A stretch of 64,000 nt of DNA, taken from NCBI GenBank assembly GCA_947569705.1, contig CANOSP010000001.1, positions 62,001 to 126,000 on the forward strand, given 5' to 3'. The number at the start of each line of letters is the position of its first letter. Positions within the stretch are counted from its first letter, which is position 1. Source of the DNA: an uncultured Erysipelotrichaceae bacterium (GTDB taxonomy: Bacteria > Bacillota_I > Bacilli_A > Erysipelotrichales > Erysipelotrichaceae). The position numbers and the translations under genes were made by a program. The notes beneath the pieces are model-generated. The model searched no databases. It had not been told where the DNA came from and worked only from the letters and a program-made list of their open reading frames with translations. Shown here in pieces: positions 1 through 7,976 of the stretch.

Positions 1-1
1 C

Positions 2-229
2 AATGCCTTTTTACCGGAGATGAAGCAGTATTTGAAGCATCCGGATCAGGCGCAGACGGATACGTTAAAGCAAATCGCGGATATGGTCTTTTTAGAATGC
101 TCCCCGAGTGCAATCAAATATATTTTATCAAGGCAGAGAAAGTGTCAGAATATTCTGCGTCTGCCGTTAGTACCGTTAAGCACGAATGCCGAAGCGATTA
201 TTGATGATTTCTTCGGTTTTGACAAATAA
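2..229 (+). CDS. dapA: 4-hydroxy-tetrahydrodipicolinate synthase, C-terminal part
   Basis: The reading frame is open at the left window edge, so only the last 75 residues are seen. The end carries the helix and motif typical of the DapA C-terminus: an SAIKYIL-type helix, then RLPLVPLS and an acidic tail. DapA condenses pyruvate with aspartate semialdehyde in the lysine/diaminopimelate pathway in the cytosol. The start and the active-site Lys lie outside the window. A related aldolase of the same family cannot be excluded from the tail alone. Confidence 0.75.
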   Translation, partial: NAFLPEMKQYLKHPDQAQTDTLKQIADMVFLECSPSAIKYILSRQRKCQNILRLPLVPLSTNAEAIIDDFFGFDK

Positions 230-276
230 CAGCAGTTTTTTGCATTTATAAGCTTTATACTACAAGCGGTGATACC

Positions 277-465
277 ATGTTACAGGTCAAGGTTTTTGAT
301 GAAGCACATGAGGATGATTTAAGTGAAGCGATTAATACGTATTTAAGCAATCATCCCGATATTGAACTGTTAGATATCAAATATGCCGCAGCGATCGGTG
401 TCGATAAAGAGGAACAGCTGTATTGTTTCAGTGCCATGTTAATTTATCGTGATAAAGCTGCATGA
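277..465 (+). CDS. Cse60-like sporulation protein
   Basis: This is a 62-residue soluble protein beginning MLQVKVFDEAHEDDL, which matches the small sporulation protein Cse60, a sigma-E-dependent Bacillus product. AAGCGGTGATACC before the ATG gives a usable ribosome site. The molecular role of the family is unknown. It sits between the dapA tail and another small gene of sporulation type, which agrees with the sigK and gerM genes further along. The function is inferred from family resemblance only. Confidence 0.65.
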   Translation: MLQVKVFDEAHEDDLSEAINTYLSNHPDIELLDIKYAAAIGVDKEEQLYCFSAMLIYRDKAA

Positions 466-498
466 AGCTGCCATAATAATCTTGTGGAGGTGAATCTC

Positions 499-663
499 AT
501 GCAGAACAAAACCGAAATTTTATGCAATGTGCATTCTTGTGAATTTCACAAAGAAAATCACTGCACGGCAAATTGTATCAGCGTAGGCTGTGATGACTGC
601 ATTATGCCGAATCAGTGCAGTGAGACGAAGTGTGCTTCATTCCGCTGCAACTGCAGCAAATAA
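499..663 (+). CDS. DUF1540 cysteine-rich small protein
   Basis: This 54-residue ORF contains ten cysteines in the spacing of the DUF1540 family: CNVHSCEFHKENHC, then CDDC and a CSETKCASFRC tail. GTGGAGGTG lies 7-8 bases before the ATG. DUF1540 proteins occur widely in spore-forming Firmicutes. Their function is unknown, and metal or disulfide binding is an inference from the cysteines. A strong terminator follows directly, so this gene ends a transcript. Confidence 0.8.
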   Translation: MQNKTEILCNVHSCEFHKENHCTANCISVGCDDCIMPNQCSETKCASFRCNCSK

Positions 664-690
664 AAAGTGATCGAATCAGATCACTTTTTT
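662..690 (+). terminator. Intrinsic terminator after the DUF1540 gene
   Basis: AAAAAGTGATC and GATCACTTTTTT pair as an 11 bp stem around a 6-base loop, followed by a T run. The stem overlaps the stop codon. Confidence 0.85.
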
Positions 691-739
691 TACTATCTGT
701 CGATGAGTTTATGTTATAATAATAAAAGAGGTGATCGTA

Positions 740-1291
740 TTGCGAAAACTGATTCTATTACTTGTTCTGACTTTATGCGTCAGTGCATGTTCCGATCGAA
801 ATACCAAAGATAAAGAATTTCAAAATACATATAACAGTTTTGTCGATTCTATTTTAGATAATAACGGTGCCGATACGGCTGAAATTCCGTTTGCGCATCA
901 TTTGGAAGTGACAAAGGAAAGCAGCGGAGAATATCGCTATGCGATTACGATTGATGATCCGAAAGTAGCGATGTATCATATTCAGATGATGGTTGTCGAT
1001 AAAGCAGCCGGCGGACAATATCCGTTTCTCGGTTTATTGAATGATGAGGAAATGTTTTCCATGATTCCCAATCAGGAAAATAAGGATAAATATTTTGTGA
1101 AGGGTGTTGTACTGGAAGGATTGAGTCCGAATCCGAAGTTCACTTTATATGTACAGGTCAGTTGGAAGGATTATGCGCAAATTAATACAAGCACGGTATT
1201 TTTCAGCTATACCTATGATTATGAGAAACAGAACGCAAATAATAAGCAGCCTGTAAATGATAAGGAAAAAGAAAATGCAGAAACCGAATAA
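740..1291 (+). CDS. Putative lipoprotein, unknown function
   Basis: The product has about 183 residues with an N-terminal signal of type II: a basic start, hydrophobic LILLLVLTLCV and a lipobox VSAC. The mature part is hydrophilic, rich in Asp, Glu and Lys at the end, and matches no family I recognise. A GTG lies at 731 in the same frame, but AGAGGTGAT at 727-735 fits the TTG at 740 as start. The end overlaps the following flippase gene, so the two are probably cotranscribed. The lipid anchor would place it on the outer face of the membrane. Confidence 0.6.
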   Translation: MRKLILLLVLTLCVSACSDRNTKDKEFQNTYNSFVDSILDNNGADTAEIPFAHHLEVTKESSGEYRYAITIDDPKVAMYHIQMMVVDKAAGGQYPFLGLLNDEEMFSMIPNQENKDKYFVKGVVLEGLSPNPKFTLYVQVSWKDYAQINTSTVFFSYTYDYEKQNANNKQPVNDKEKENAETE

Positions 1292-3032
1292 GCGTAAGCA
1301 ATCGGTAATAGCAGGTGGTCTCATCAGCACTGCCGGTATCTTTTTTGCGAAATTCCTCGGTCTGTTTTATGCAGTTCCGTTTAATTCCATACTGGGCGGC
1401 GGCGTGAATGTCGCTATCTACGGTGTGGCTTTTAATATTTATAATTACGTATTGAATATTTGTTTGGCAGGTATTCCGTTTGCGATCGCTACGCTTGTTG
1501 CGAAATATGCATCGCGCGGTGATTATCAAACGGCTTTGCTCGTAAAGAAGATCGCATCGCGTTTTATGATCGGCTTCGGTGCCTTGGCAATGCTGTTTAT
1601 GTTGGTGTGTGCCGCTCCGTTTGCGCCGATGCTGCTGCCGGAAAGTGCTTCCTTGAGCGAAGCGGGAGCTGCCGGTAATATTGAAGTTATGCGCAATGTA
1701 TTGATGCTTGTTGCGCTCGCTGTATTTTTTGTACCGATTTTATCTTCGATTCGCGGCTTTTATCAAGGTTTAAAAGATATGGAAATCTATGCCCTTTCAC
1801 AAGTGCTGGAACAAATTGCCCGAGTTGCTTTTCTGCTTGTATCCAGTGCGATTGCGGTTTATCTGTTCCGTATGGATCGAACATGGGCGGTGTATTTCGG
1901 AGCGTTTTCTACAAGTATTGCGGCAATTTTAGCAATCATTCATATACGCTTTTATGATCGACAACAGATGAGACAGATTCAGCTTGCGGCAAGTAAACAA
2001 GAGGTTTCACCCAATACGGATCAACAGAGTATATTTCGTGAATTGATCTTTATATCGATACCGTATTTATTTGTGGCAATTTTTGGATACAGTGATTCAA
2101 TTATTAACAGCTTTATGTTAAAAAGCGGTATGGAAGCTTATTATTTGGCACACGGTGGGGGAGTTGAGGTAAACGGACAGCTGGTTCTCGGTGATTTAGC
2201 TAATGCACAGCTGACTGTGATTATCGGCGCAATCAATTATGCGATTGTTAAGCTGATGTCAATTCCGATGGTTTTGGCCCCCGGATTTTCCAGTGCCATC
2301 TTGCCGCATATAACGTCGGCACTGACACAGAAAAAATATAAGCTGGTGCGTAAAAACATCTGCGACTGTATCGATACAGTGCTGTATATCGCACTTCCGG
2401 TCTGTTTTTGCCTGTTTGTTTTTGCCAAACCGATCTATGCAATTTTATTTCCGCCCGGTGCTTATCCTGCCGGCGCAGATGCAGCTCATCAAGTATTAAG
2501 CTCTGAGCAGGCACTGGATCTTTGCGCACAGGTGCTGAAATGGTTCTCCGTGGAAGCATTTCTTTCCACTATGGGTCCGATTTTCAATGCATTGATGATG
2601 GCGGTGGAACTGCGTAAATTAAATATTCGCAATTTAGCGCTTACGGTAATATTAAAATTCATCATTACTTATCCGATGCTGCTGTGGCTCGGATATCCGG
2701 GATTGGTACTATCCAGTGTGATCAGTAACGGCTTGTTCTTCCTGTTAGACGGCTATGCGCTCACAAAACGCTTTTCGATCAAATGGAAATACACTCTGCA
2801 TCGCTTGGCGGTAATGGGCGGCGGCTTGGTGCTGATATGGCTTGTACAGATCATATGCAGTATGATCAGTTTACAGGGATACGGAGCCGGACGCTTGATT
2901 TCAATGATGCAGCTGGGGATCAGCGGATTGCTGGCGATGATTGCTTATTTCGGCTTTACCTATGTATTCGGATTGCCGCAAGTGATTTTGCATATCGATT
3001 TATCACGACTGCGGAAAGGGAGGAAATCATGA
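1275..3032 (+). CDS. murJ: MurJ/YtgP-type lipid II flippase (MOP superfamily)
   Basis: A 585-residue polytopic membrane protein with 13-14 hydrophobic segments. It shows the N-terminal signature of the SpoVB/YtgP group, GGLISTAGIFFAKFLGLFYAVP. These proteins move lipid-linked peptidoglycan precursors across the membrane. The ATG at 1275 follows AAGG at 1262-1265; the upstream in-frame ATG has no such site. The next gene encodes an RsuA-type pseudouridine synthase, which mirrors the ytgP-ytzG pair of Bacillus and supports MurJ/YtgP over a capsule flippase or SpoVB. The ATGA overlap with rsuA shows one operon. Confidence 0.75.
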   Translation: MQKPNKRKQSVIAGGLISTAGIFFAKFLGLFYAVPFNSILGGGVNVAIYGVAFNIYNYVLNICLAGIPFAIATLVAKYASRGDYQTALLVKKIASRFMIGFGALAMLFMLVCAAPFAPMLLPESASLSEAGAAGNIEVMRNVLMLVALAVFFVPILSSIRGFYQGLKDMEIYALSQVLEQIARVAFLLVSSAIAVYLFRMDRTWAVYFGAFSTSIAAILAIIHIRFYDRQQMRQIQLAASKQEVSPNTDQQSIFRELIFISIPYLFVAIFGYSDSIINSFMLKSGMEAYYLAHGGGVEVNGQLVLGDLANAQLTVIIGAINYAIVKLMSIPMVLAPGFSSAILPHITSALTQKKYKLVRKNICDCIDTVLYIALPVCFCLFVFAKPIYAILFPPGAYPAGADAAHQVLSSEQALDLCAQVLKWFSVEAFLSTMGPIFNALMMAVELRKLNIRNLALTVILKFIITYPMLLWLGYPGLVLSSVISNGLFFLLDGYALTKRFSIKWKYTLHRLAVMGGGLVLIWLVQIICSMISLQGYGAGRLISMMQLGISGLLAMIAYFGFTYVFGLPQVILHIDLSRLRKGRKS

Positions 3033-3730
3033 TGCGATTAGATAAGCTGCTGGCCCATGCAGGATACGGAAGTCGCAAGGAAGTAAAGGCATTGATCAAA
3101 GCGAAGCTGGTCAGTGTCAACGGTGCTGCCGCTCTGAAAGATAAGCAACAAATAGATGAATTCCATGATATTGTCTGTGTTGACGGCGAGCCGATTCAGT
3201 ATGCAAAATTTCAGTTTATAATGATGCATAAGCCGGCAGGCGTTATCTGTGCCAACCGCGATGATTATCATGAAACGATCATGGATCAGTTTGAAACCTT
3301 TATCGGTACCGATATGTTTCCGGTCGGCAGATTGGACATTGACACCGAAGGACTTGTACTGATCTGTAACGATGGTAAACTGGCTCATCGTCTGCTTTCA
3401 CCGAAGCATCATGTGGATAAATGCTATGAGGTGCATTTGGCAAAGCCGATCGACGATACACAGCTGGCAAAACTGAGCGAGCCGCTCGATCTCGGTGATT
3501 TTATCACGCAGCCGGCACAAGTTGAAGTCATAACGGATACATGTATCGCTCTGGTGATCCAAGAAGGAAAATTTCATCAGGTCAAGCGTATGATGAAAGC
3601 TGTTGACAATGAAGTTGTTTATTTAAAACGCTTGCGTTTCGGTCCGTTAATCTTGGACGATACATTAGAGGTCGGAGAATGGCGGTATTTAACCCAAAGT
3701 GAAACGGAAGCATTGTATGCGATAAAATAA
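3032..3730 (+). CDS. rsuA: 16S rRNA pseudouridine synthase, RsuA family
   Basis: The 232-residue protein has an N-terminal S4 RNA-binding domain (MRLDKLLAHAGYGSRKEVKALIK) and a synthase domain with the catalytic motif GRLDIDTEGL, where Asp102 is the nucleophile. It modifies uridine in small-subunit rRNA. ATG codons at 3029 and 3032 are both possible. The 3032 start has 8 bases after GGGAGG and gives the usual MRLDKLLA beginning. The frame stays open far upstream, but that part lies inside murJ and is not homologous. Confidence 0.88.
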   Translation: MRLDKLLAHAGYGSRKEVKALIKAKLVSVNGAAALKDKQQIDEFHDIVCVDGEPIQYAKFQFIMMHKPAGVICANRDDYHETIMDQFETFIGTDMFPVGRLDIDTEGLVLICNDGKLAHRLLSPKHHVDKCYEVHLAKPIDDTQLAKLSEPLDLGDFITQPAQVEVITDTCIALVIQEGKFHQVKRMMKAVDNEVVYLKRLRFGPLILDDTLEVGEWRYLTQSETEALYAIK

Positions 3731-3742
3731 GGAGAAAACTTT

Positions 3743-4615
3743 ATGAAACAATATTTAGATTTATGCAGACATGTATTAGAACACGGAGAAGATCGACTGG
3801 ATCGTACCGGTACCGGAACTCGTTCCGTATTCGGCTATCAGATGCGAATGGATTTACGCGAAGGCTTTCCGCTTCTGACAACTAAAAAAGTATTTTTTCG
3901 CGGTATGGCGGAAGAACTGCTTTGGATCATTTCCGGTAATACGAATATACAGCCGTTAGTAAAGAAAAATGTAAGAATCTGGAACGAATGGCCTTATGAA
4001 AGCTTTAAGGCATCTGATGCTTATCAAGGAGAAACAATGGAAGAATTCATCGAAAAAATCAAAAACGATGATGCATTTGCCGAAGTGTACGGAAAACTCG
4101 GACCTGTTTACGGTAAGCAATGGCGCGATTTTTTCGGAAAGGATCAGCTTGCCGAATTGATCGATCATTTAAAGAATGATCCGTTTTCCCGTCGTCACAT
4201 CATCTGTGCATGGAATCCTGCGCAAATTGATGAGATGGCACTTCCGCCTTGTCATGCCTTTATTCAGTTTTATGTCAGTGCCGACCGCAAATATTTATCA
4301 TGTCAGCTGTATCAGCGCAGTGCCGATATTTTCTTAGGAGTACCGTTCAATATTGCATCCTATGCGCTGTTCACTCATATGCTGGCTCAAGTATGCGGTT
4401 ATGAAGCAAAAGACTTCGTGCATACATTCGGCGATGCACATATTTACTTAGACCATATGCCGCAGATTAAGGAACAGCTTTCACGCAATCCGCTGCCGTT
4501 ATGTAAATTGGAATTAAATCCCGATATTAAACAAATTGAGGATTTTACATATGATGATATGAAGCTGGTCGGTTATGAATCTCATCCGGCTTTGAAAGGT
4601 AAGGTTTCTGTCTGA
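3743..4615 (+). CDS. thyA: Thymidylate synthase
   Basis: A 290-residue ThyA that converts dUMP to dTMP with methylene-tetrahydrofolate. It has the phosphate-binding RTGTGT loop with Arg21, Arg150-Arg151 and the catalytic Cys170 in [12 protein letters not shown]. It is longer than the 264-residue E. coli enzyme because of an insertion around residues 88-110, as in Lactobacillus. The next gene is dihydrofolate reductase, overlapping by one base, so the dihydrofolate made here is recycled by its operon partner. Confidence 0.96.
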   Translation: MKQYLDLCRHVLEHGEDRLDRTGTGTRSVFGYQMRMDLREGFPLLTTKKVFFRGMAEELLWIISGNTNIQPLVKKNVRIWNEWPYESFKASDAYQGETMEEFIEKIKNDDAFAEVYGKLGPVYGKQWRDFFGKDQLAELIDHLKNDPFSRRHIICAWNPAQIDEMALPPCHAFIQFYVSADRKYLSCQLYQRSADIFLGVPFNIASYALFTHMLAQVCGYEAKDFVHTFGDAHIYLDHMPQIKEQLSRNPLPLCKLELNPDIKQIEDFTYDDMKLVGYESHPALKGKVSV

Positions 4616-5085
4616 TGATTTCGCTGATTGTTGCGCATGATGAAAATATGGCTATCGGTAAAGACGGATGGATGCCGTGGAATCTGCCCGAGGATTTGGC
4701 ACATTTTAAAAAAGTGACTTTACATCATGCGATTTTAATGGGAAAAGTAACATTTGAAGGAATGAAAAAACCGTTGCCGAAGCGTCATACTTATGTTGCC
4801 ACAAGAAATCAAGACTATCACTTTGATCATGAAGATGTAACGATCGTTCATGATTTGCCGTCCTTTTTAGCGGAATGGAAGGAAAAGCCGGAGTGCCTCT
4901 ATGTTTGCGGCGGTGCCAATATATATGAACAGGCTTTGCCTTATGTAGATGAGATGTGGATTTCTTACGTTTGCGGTAACCATGAGGCAGATACTTATTT
5001 TCCTGCTTATGAGCCAAAGGATTTTATCGTTGTTTCCAAGGAAACAATGAAAGATTTTATGATTATCCATTATCGAAAGAAATAG
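4615..5085 (+). CDS. folA: Dihydrofolate reductase
   Basis: A 156-residue DHFR. It shows [18 protein letters not shown] at the N-terminus, the substrate-pocket acidic residue Asp27 in LPEDLAHFK, ILMGKVTFEGM, and the NADPH-binding CGGANIYE. It reduces dihydrofolate to tetrahydrofolate. The ATG shares a base with the thyA stop (TGATG), which indicates translational coupling. The size and motifs are those of a chromosomal enzyme; nothing points to a mobile trimethoprim-resistance type. Confidence 0.95.
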   Translation: MISLIVAHDENMAIGKDGWMPWNLPEDLAHFKKVTLHHAILMGKVTFEGMKKPLPKRHTYVATRNQDYHFDHEDVTIVHDLPSFLAEWKEKPECLYVCGGANIYEQALPYVDEMWISYVCGNHEADTYFPAYEPKDFIVVSKETMKDFMIIHYRKK

Positions 5086-5098
5086 AAAGAGGCAGGCT

Positions 5099-6406
5099 AT
5101 GCGATTTGTTGAAACCATAGAAAAAAAGAAAGCGGGCAAAGCATTATCAAAGGCAGAGATCTATCATTGGATTCAAGGCTATTGTAACGGTGAAATTCCT
5201 GATTATCAAGTCAGTGCGCTTTGCATGGCAATCTGTTTTCAGGGAATGGATTCACAGGAAACGGCATGGCTTTGCGAAGCGATGTTACACAGCGGTGAAC
5301 AGTTGGATTTAAGCAGTATCGGCGGCTGTATTTGTGATAAGCATTCTACCGGCGGTGTCGGAGATAAAACCAGCTTGGCGCTTGCGCCGATGGTAGCCGC
5401 ATGCGGCGCTAAGATTGCAAAAATGAGCGGCAGAGGTCTCGGTCATACCGGCGGGACTTTAGATAAGCTGGAATCAATCACATCATTTCGGATTGTTCAA
5501 AACGAACAGGATTTTATTCGTCAAGTCAATGAAATCAATTTGGCGATTATCGGTCAAAGCGATCGACTCGTACCGGCAGATCGTTTGTTGTATGCGCTGC
5601 GTGATGTGAGCGGAACGGTTGATTCTATTCCGCTGATCGCATCAAGCATCATGTCAAAAAAGCTGGCATCCGGTGCCGATACAATTTTATTGGATGTGAA
5701 ATACGGAGAAGGTGCTTTTATGCCGACGGCAGAGAAGGCAGAGGAATTGGCAAACGCGATGATTGCGATCGGAAAACATTTTCATAAGGATACAAGAGCG
5801 ATGATTACCAATATGGATCAACCGCTCGGCATGGCAATCGGCAATGCATTAGAGGTGAAAGAGGCAGTCGCTGTGCTTCAGGGCAGAGGACCGCACGATG
5901 TTACACAGCTTTGCATAGAGGCAGGCAGTATTATGTTAATGCAGGCAAAACTGGCTGATGATAAGCAAACAGCACAAGCGCTGCTACAGGAAGTGATCGC
6001 TGACGGCAAGGCTTTTACTAAGCTGAAGGAAATGTGCAGCTGTCAGGGCGGTGATGTCAATCAGCTGGAACATTTAGAACTGCTTCCGCAAGCAAAGCAT
6101 ATTATTGAACTTCCTTCTAAGCAAAGCGGTTACCTTTCTCGCCTGCACGCACAAAAGCTGGGAATTGCCGCAATGCAATTAGGCGCAGGCAGAGCGACAA
6201 AAACAGATCAGATCGATCATGCGGCAGGAATTGTACTGCGTCATAAGGTCGGAGATTTTATCGCTCAGGGGGAAGTTCTCGCTGAGGTGCATACAAATAC
6301 AGAATTAAGTAATGAATGGATTGAGGCTTTTTATGATGCTGTTGCTTACAGCGACGAAAAGATCGAAGCACAGCCGTTAAATGCTAAAATCATTGATAAC
6401 GGGTAG
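5099..6406 (+). CDS. pdp: Pyrimidine-nucleoside phosphorylase
   Basis: A 435-residue member of the thymidine/pyrimidine-nucleoside phosphorylase family, with the hallmark KHSTGGVGDKTSL (residues 81-93) and SGRGLGHTGGTLDKLE. It cleaves thymidine and uridine with phosphate to give base and pentose-1-phosphate. It lies 13 bases after folA behind AAAGAGGCAGG, so it completes a thymidine-metabolism operon with thyA and folA. The length agrees with Bacillus Pdp rather than a shorter DeoA. Confidence 0.93.
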   Translation: MRFVETIEKKKAGKALSKAEIYHWIQGYCNGEIPDYQVSALCMAICFQGMDSQETAWLCEAMLHSGEQLDLSSIGGCICDKHSTGGVGDKTSLALAPMVAACGAKIAKMSGRGLGHTGGTLDKLESITSFRIVQNEQDFIRQVNEINLAIIGQSDRLVPADRLLYALRDVSGTVDSIPLIASSIMSKKLASGADTILLDVKYGEGAFMPTAEKAEELANAMIAIGKHFHKDTRAMITNMDQPLGMAIGNALEVKEAVAVLQGRGPHDVTQLCIEAGSIMLMQAKLADDKQTAQALLQEVIADGKAFTKLKEMCSCQGGDVNQLEHLELLPQAKHIIELPSKQSGYLSRLHAQKLGIAAMQLGAGRATKTDQIDHAAGIVLRHKVGDFIAQGEVLAEVHTNTELSNEWIEAFYDAVAYSDEKIEAQPLNAKIIDNG

Positions 6407-6422
6407 AAATACTCGTTTTTTT
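6399..6422 (+). terminator. Terminator after pdp
   Basis: ACGGGTA and TACTCGT (one G-T pair) form a hairpin with loop GAAA, followed by seven T. The stem contains the pdp stop codon. Confidence 0.75.
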
Positions 6423-6552
6423 ACAGTGAAAAAGCAATGCTTCTAAATATGGAATAATTTGGCTTTTTATTTTGACTTTCCTGTACATCCATAGTAAAAT
6501 TAACTTAGAAAAAGATTCATGGGTAATATGCAAAAGGAAAGGAAGTGTCAGT

Positions 6553-6957
6553 ATGAAAAAGCTTATGATTACCGGAATCACTGTATTTGCATTGTATGTA
6601 TTAGCCATTGCCTTATCAACAGCGAATGATATGGTAAGAGCAGCTCCGGGTATGCCTGATCATTGGAGAATCGCCGACGTTGATCTAAAAGCTTGGACGA
6701 CTCCGTTAGCTGCCGGAGAAGAAATTGAATTCACGGTGGACGCAAAAAATTTATTCGCAGACTATACCATCGTGACAATCGAAGCCGCAAATGTTAAGAT
6801 TGAAACCGAAGACGGAATTGAAGTGTGCAATAAATTAGACACTTACGGAACTTGTGAGAATATTATTAACGGCGGCGGTAAAACAAAGTATATTGTAAAA
6901 GTCCCGTATGATCGTAATCTAGCCGGCTTTATTGTAAAATCCGCATATTATTATTAA
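6553..6957 (+). CDS. Secreted protein of unknown function
   Basis: 134 residues with a Sec-type N-terminal segment (MKKLMITGITVFALYVLAIALSTA) and a beta-rich exported part. Two cysteines eight residues apart (C-NKLDTYGT-C) could form a disulfide, and the protein ends SAYYY. The ATG at 6553 has AAAGGAAG eight bases before it, so an in-frame start further upstream is not used. It heads a three-gene cluster of small exported or membrane proteins just before two ABC transporters. A secreted peptide handled by those transporters is possible, but I do not recognise the family. Confidence 0.6.
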   Translation: MKKLMITGITVFALYVLAIALSTANDMVRAAPGMPDHWRIADVDLKAWTTPLAAGEEIEFTVDAKNLFADYTIVTIEAANVKIETEDGIEVCNKLDTYGTCENIINGGGKTKYIVKVPYDRNLAGFIVKSAYYY

Positions 6958-6980
6958 AACAATAAGAAAGGGAACTGAAA

Positions 6981-7184
6981 ATGAAAGCTAAGAAATTCGC
7001 TGAACTGTTATTATCGACAAATATCATCTGTGCCGCAATTTCGATTTGCACCTACTTTTTAATAGACAGTTTTATGGCTTTAGAGTCAAACTCCGGAGCA
7101 CTTCGCTCGTTGATCATTTTATCAGTCATCTTCATTGCGGCAGCGATTGTATGTGCTTATCGAATTTTAAAGGATGATAACTGA
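6981..7184 (+). CDS. Small two-helix membrane protein
   Basis: 67 residues with two hydrophobic segments (about 10-30 and 43-62), short charged ends and a KDDN tail. GAAAGGGAAC precedes the ATG. It overlaps the next gene by ATGA and follows the secreted-protein gene by 23 bases, so the three form one operon. The small size and position resemble immunity or accessory proteins of peptide-export loci, but there is no family match. Confidence 0.55.
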   Translation: MKAKKFAELLLSTNIICAAISICTYFLIDSFMALESNSGALRSLIILSVIFIAAAIVCAYRILKDDN

Positions 7185-7723
7185 TGAAACTTATGAAGAA
7201 AGTACCGGCTGTTTTAATCCTATCCATGGGTATGATTGTCTCACTGTCCTTCTTTTATCTGTTTCAAGATCATGATGCAAAACATTGGAGTAATGCCGCA
7301 GCGGCAGCGGCTTTAACCGCCTTTGAAAATCATGGGAATATTAAGGATGACAATACTTATTGCGGCGCATGGATTGATGAGGAAAACATTCCTCATATTG
7401 CCTTTACCAATAATGATTATGAAACATCCGCAAGAGACAGCGGCATTGTTTATGAGGTCTTTAAGCATTCCTTTCAAGAGTTAAGTTCACTTCAAAAGCA
7501 TATTGACAAAGATGTAACGTTATATTCTAAGATTAATTATACGTCTATATCAGAAAGTGAAAATGCGTTGGAAATCGCATATTTGAACGAAAGTGATTTA
7601 GATGATATAAAAACGATCGTATCTGCTTATAATCATAAACAGATTAAAATCAATTATGTGTATGATCCGAATCAGGCTCATAATATTCCGGGTAAATACG
7701 AAGGGGAAGTGAACAACGAATGA
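7184..7723 (+). CDS. Membrane-anchored extracytoplasmic protein
   Basis: 179 residues. An N-terminal hydrophobic anchor (VPAVLILSMGMIVSLSFFYLF) is followed by an outer domain of about 150 residues with one Cys and no repeats. There is no lipobox, so it is a signal-anchored protein. It is translationally coupled to the small membrane protein before it through an ATGA overlap. A terminator follows, which separates this trio from the ABC transporter transcript. Function unknown. Confidence 0.55.
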   Translation: MKLMKKVPAVLILSMGMIVSLSFFYLFQDHDAKHWSNAAAAAALTAFENHGNIKDDNTYCGAWIDEENIPHIAFTNNDYETSARDSGIVYEVFKHSFQELSSLQKHIDKDVTLYSKINYTSISESENALEIAYLNESDLDDIKTIVSAYNHKQIKINYVYDPNQAHNIPGKYEGEVNNE

Positions 7724-7743
7724 ATCAGAGCATTTGTTTACAC

Positions 7744-7773
7744 AAGAAATCGTTGCGGCGGTTTCTTTTTTTT
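7744..7773 (+). terminator. Terminator after the small exported-protein trio
   Basis: AAGAAATCG and CGGTTTCTT pair (one G-T) around TTGCGG, followed by a run of eight T. Confidence 0.8.
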
Positions 7774-7796
7774 GATGTGTATTAATTATGATGAAT

Positions 7797-7812
7797 GATT
7801 ATCATGATAATC
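7797..7812. promoter_or_regulatory. Perfect 16 bp palindrome, Fur-like box
   Basis: GATTATCATGATAATC reads the same on both strands. On the minus strand it continues as ATGATAATCATT, which is identical over 12 bases to the core of the Fur consensus. It lies about 80 bases before the likely promoter of the ABC transporter pair. The regulator is not known; Fur family is an inference from the site. Confidence 0.4.
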
Positions 7813-7890
7813 TTTTATTGAATATTTTCTAATCAATGATTGTTTGTGATAAATCGCTTAGCTAATATTCAGGTTTCTTTTGAATATGTT

Positions 7891-7919
7891 TTGACTTTAG
7901 TAATTAAATCTTGTAAACT
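7891..7919 (+). promoter_or_regulatory. Probable promoter of the ABC transporter pair
   Basis: TTGACT at 7891-7896 and TAAACT at 7914-7919 with 17 bases between them. Just upstream, ATATTCA and TGAATAT (7865-7887) form an inverted repeat that could be an operator. Confidence 0.45.
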
Positions 7920-7976
7920 ATAAATAGTAAGCAACACGGGGATTTGTATGATTTCAATTTATGGGAGGATTATATT

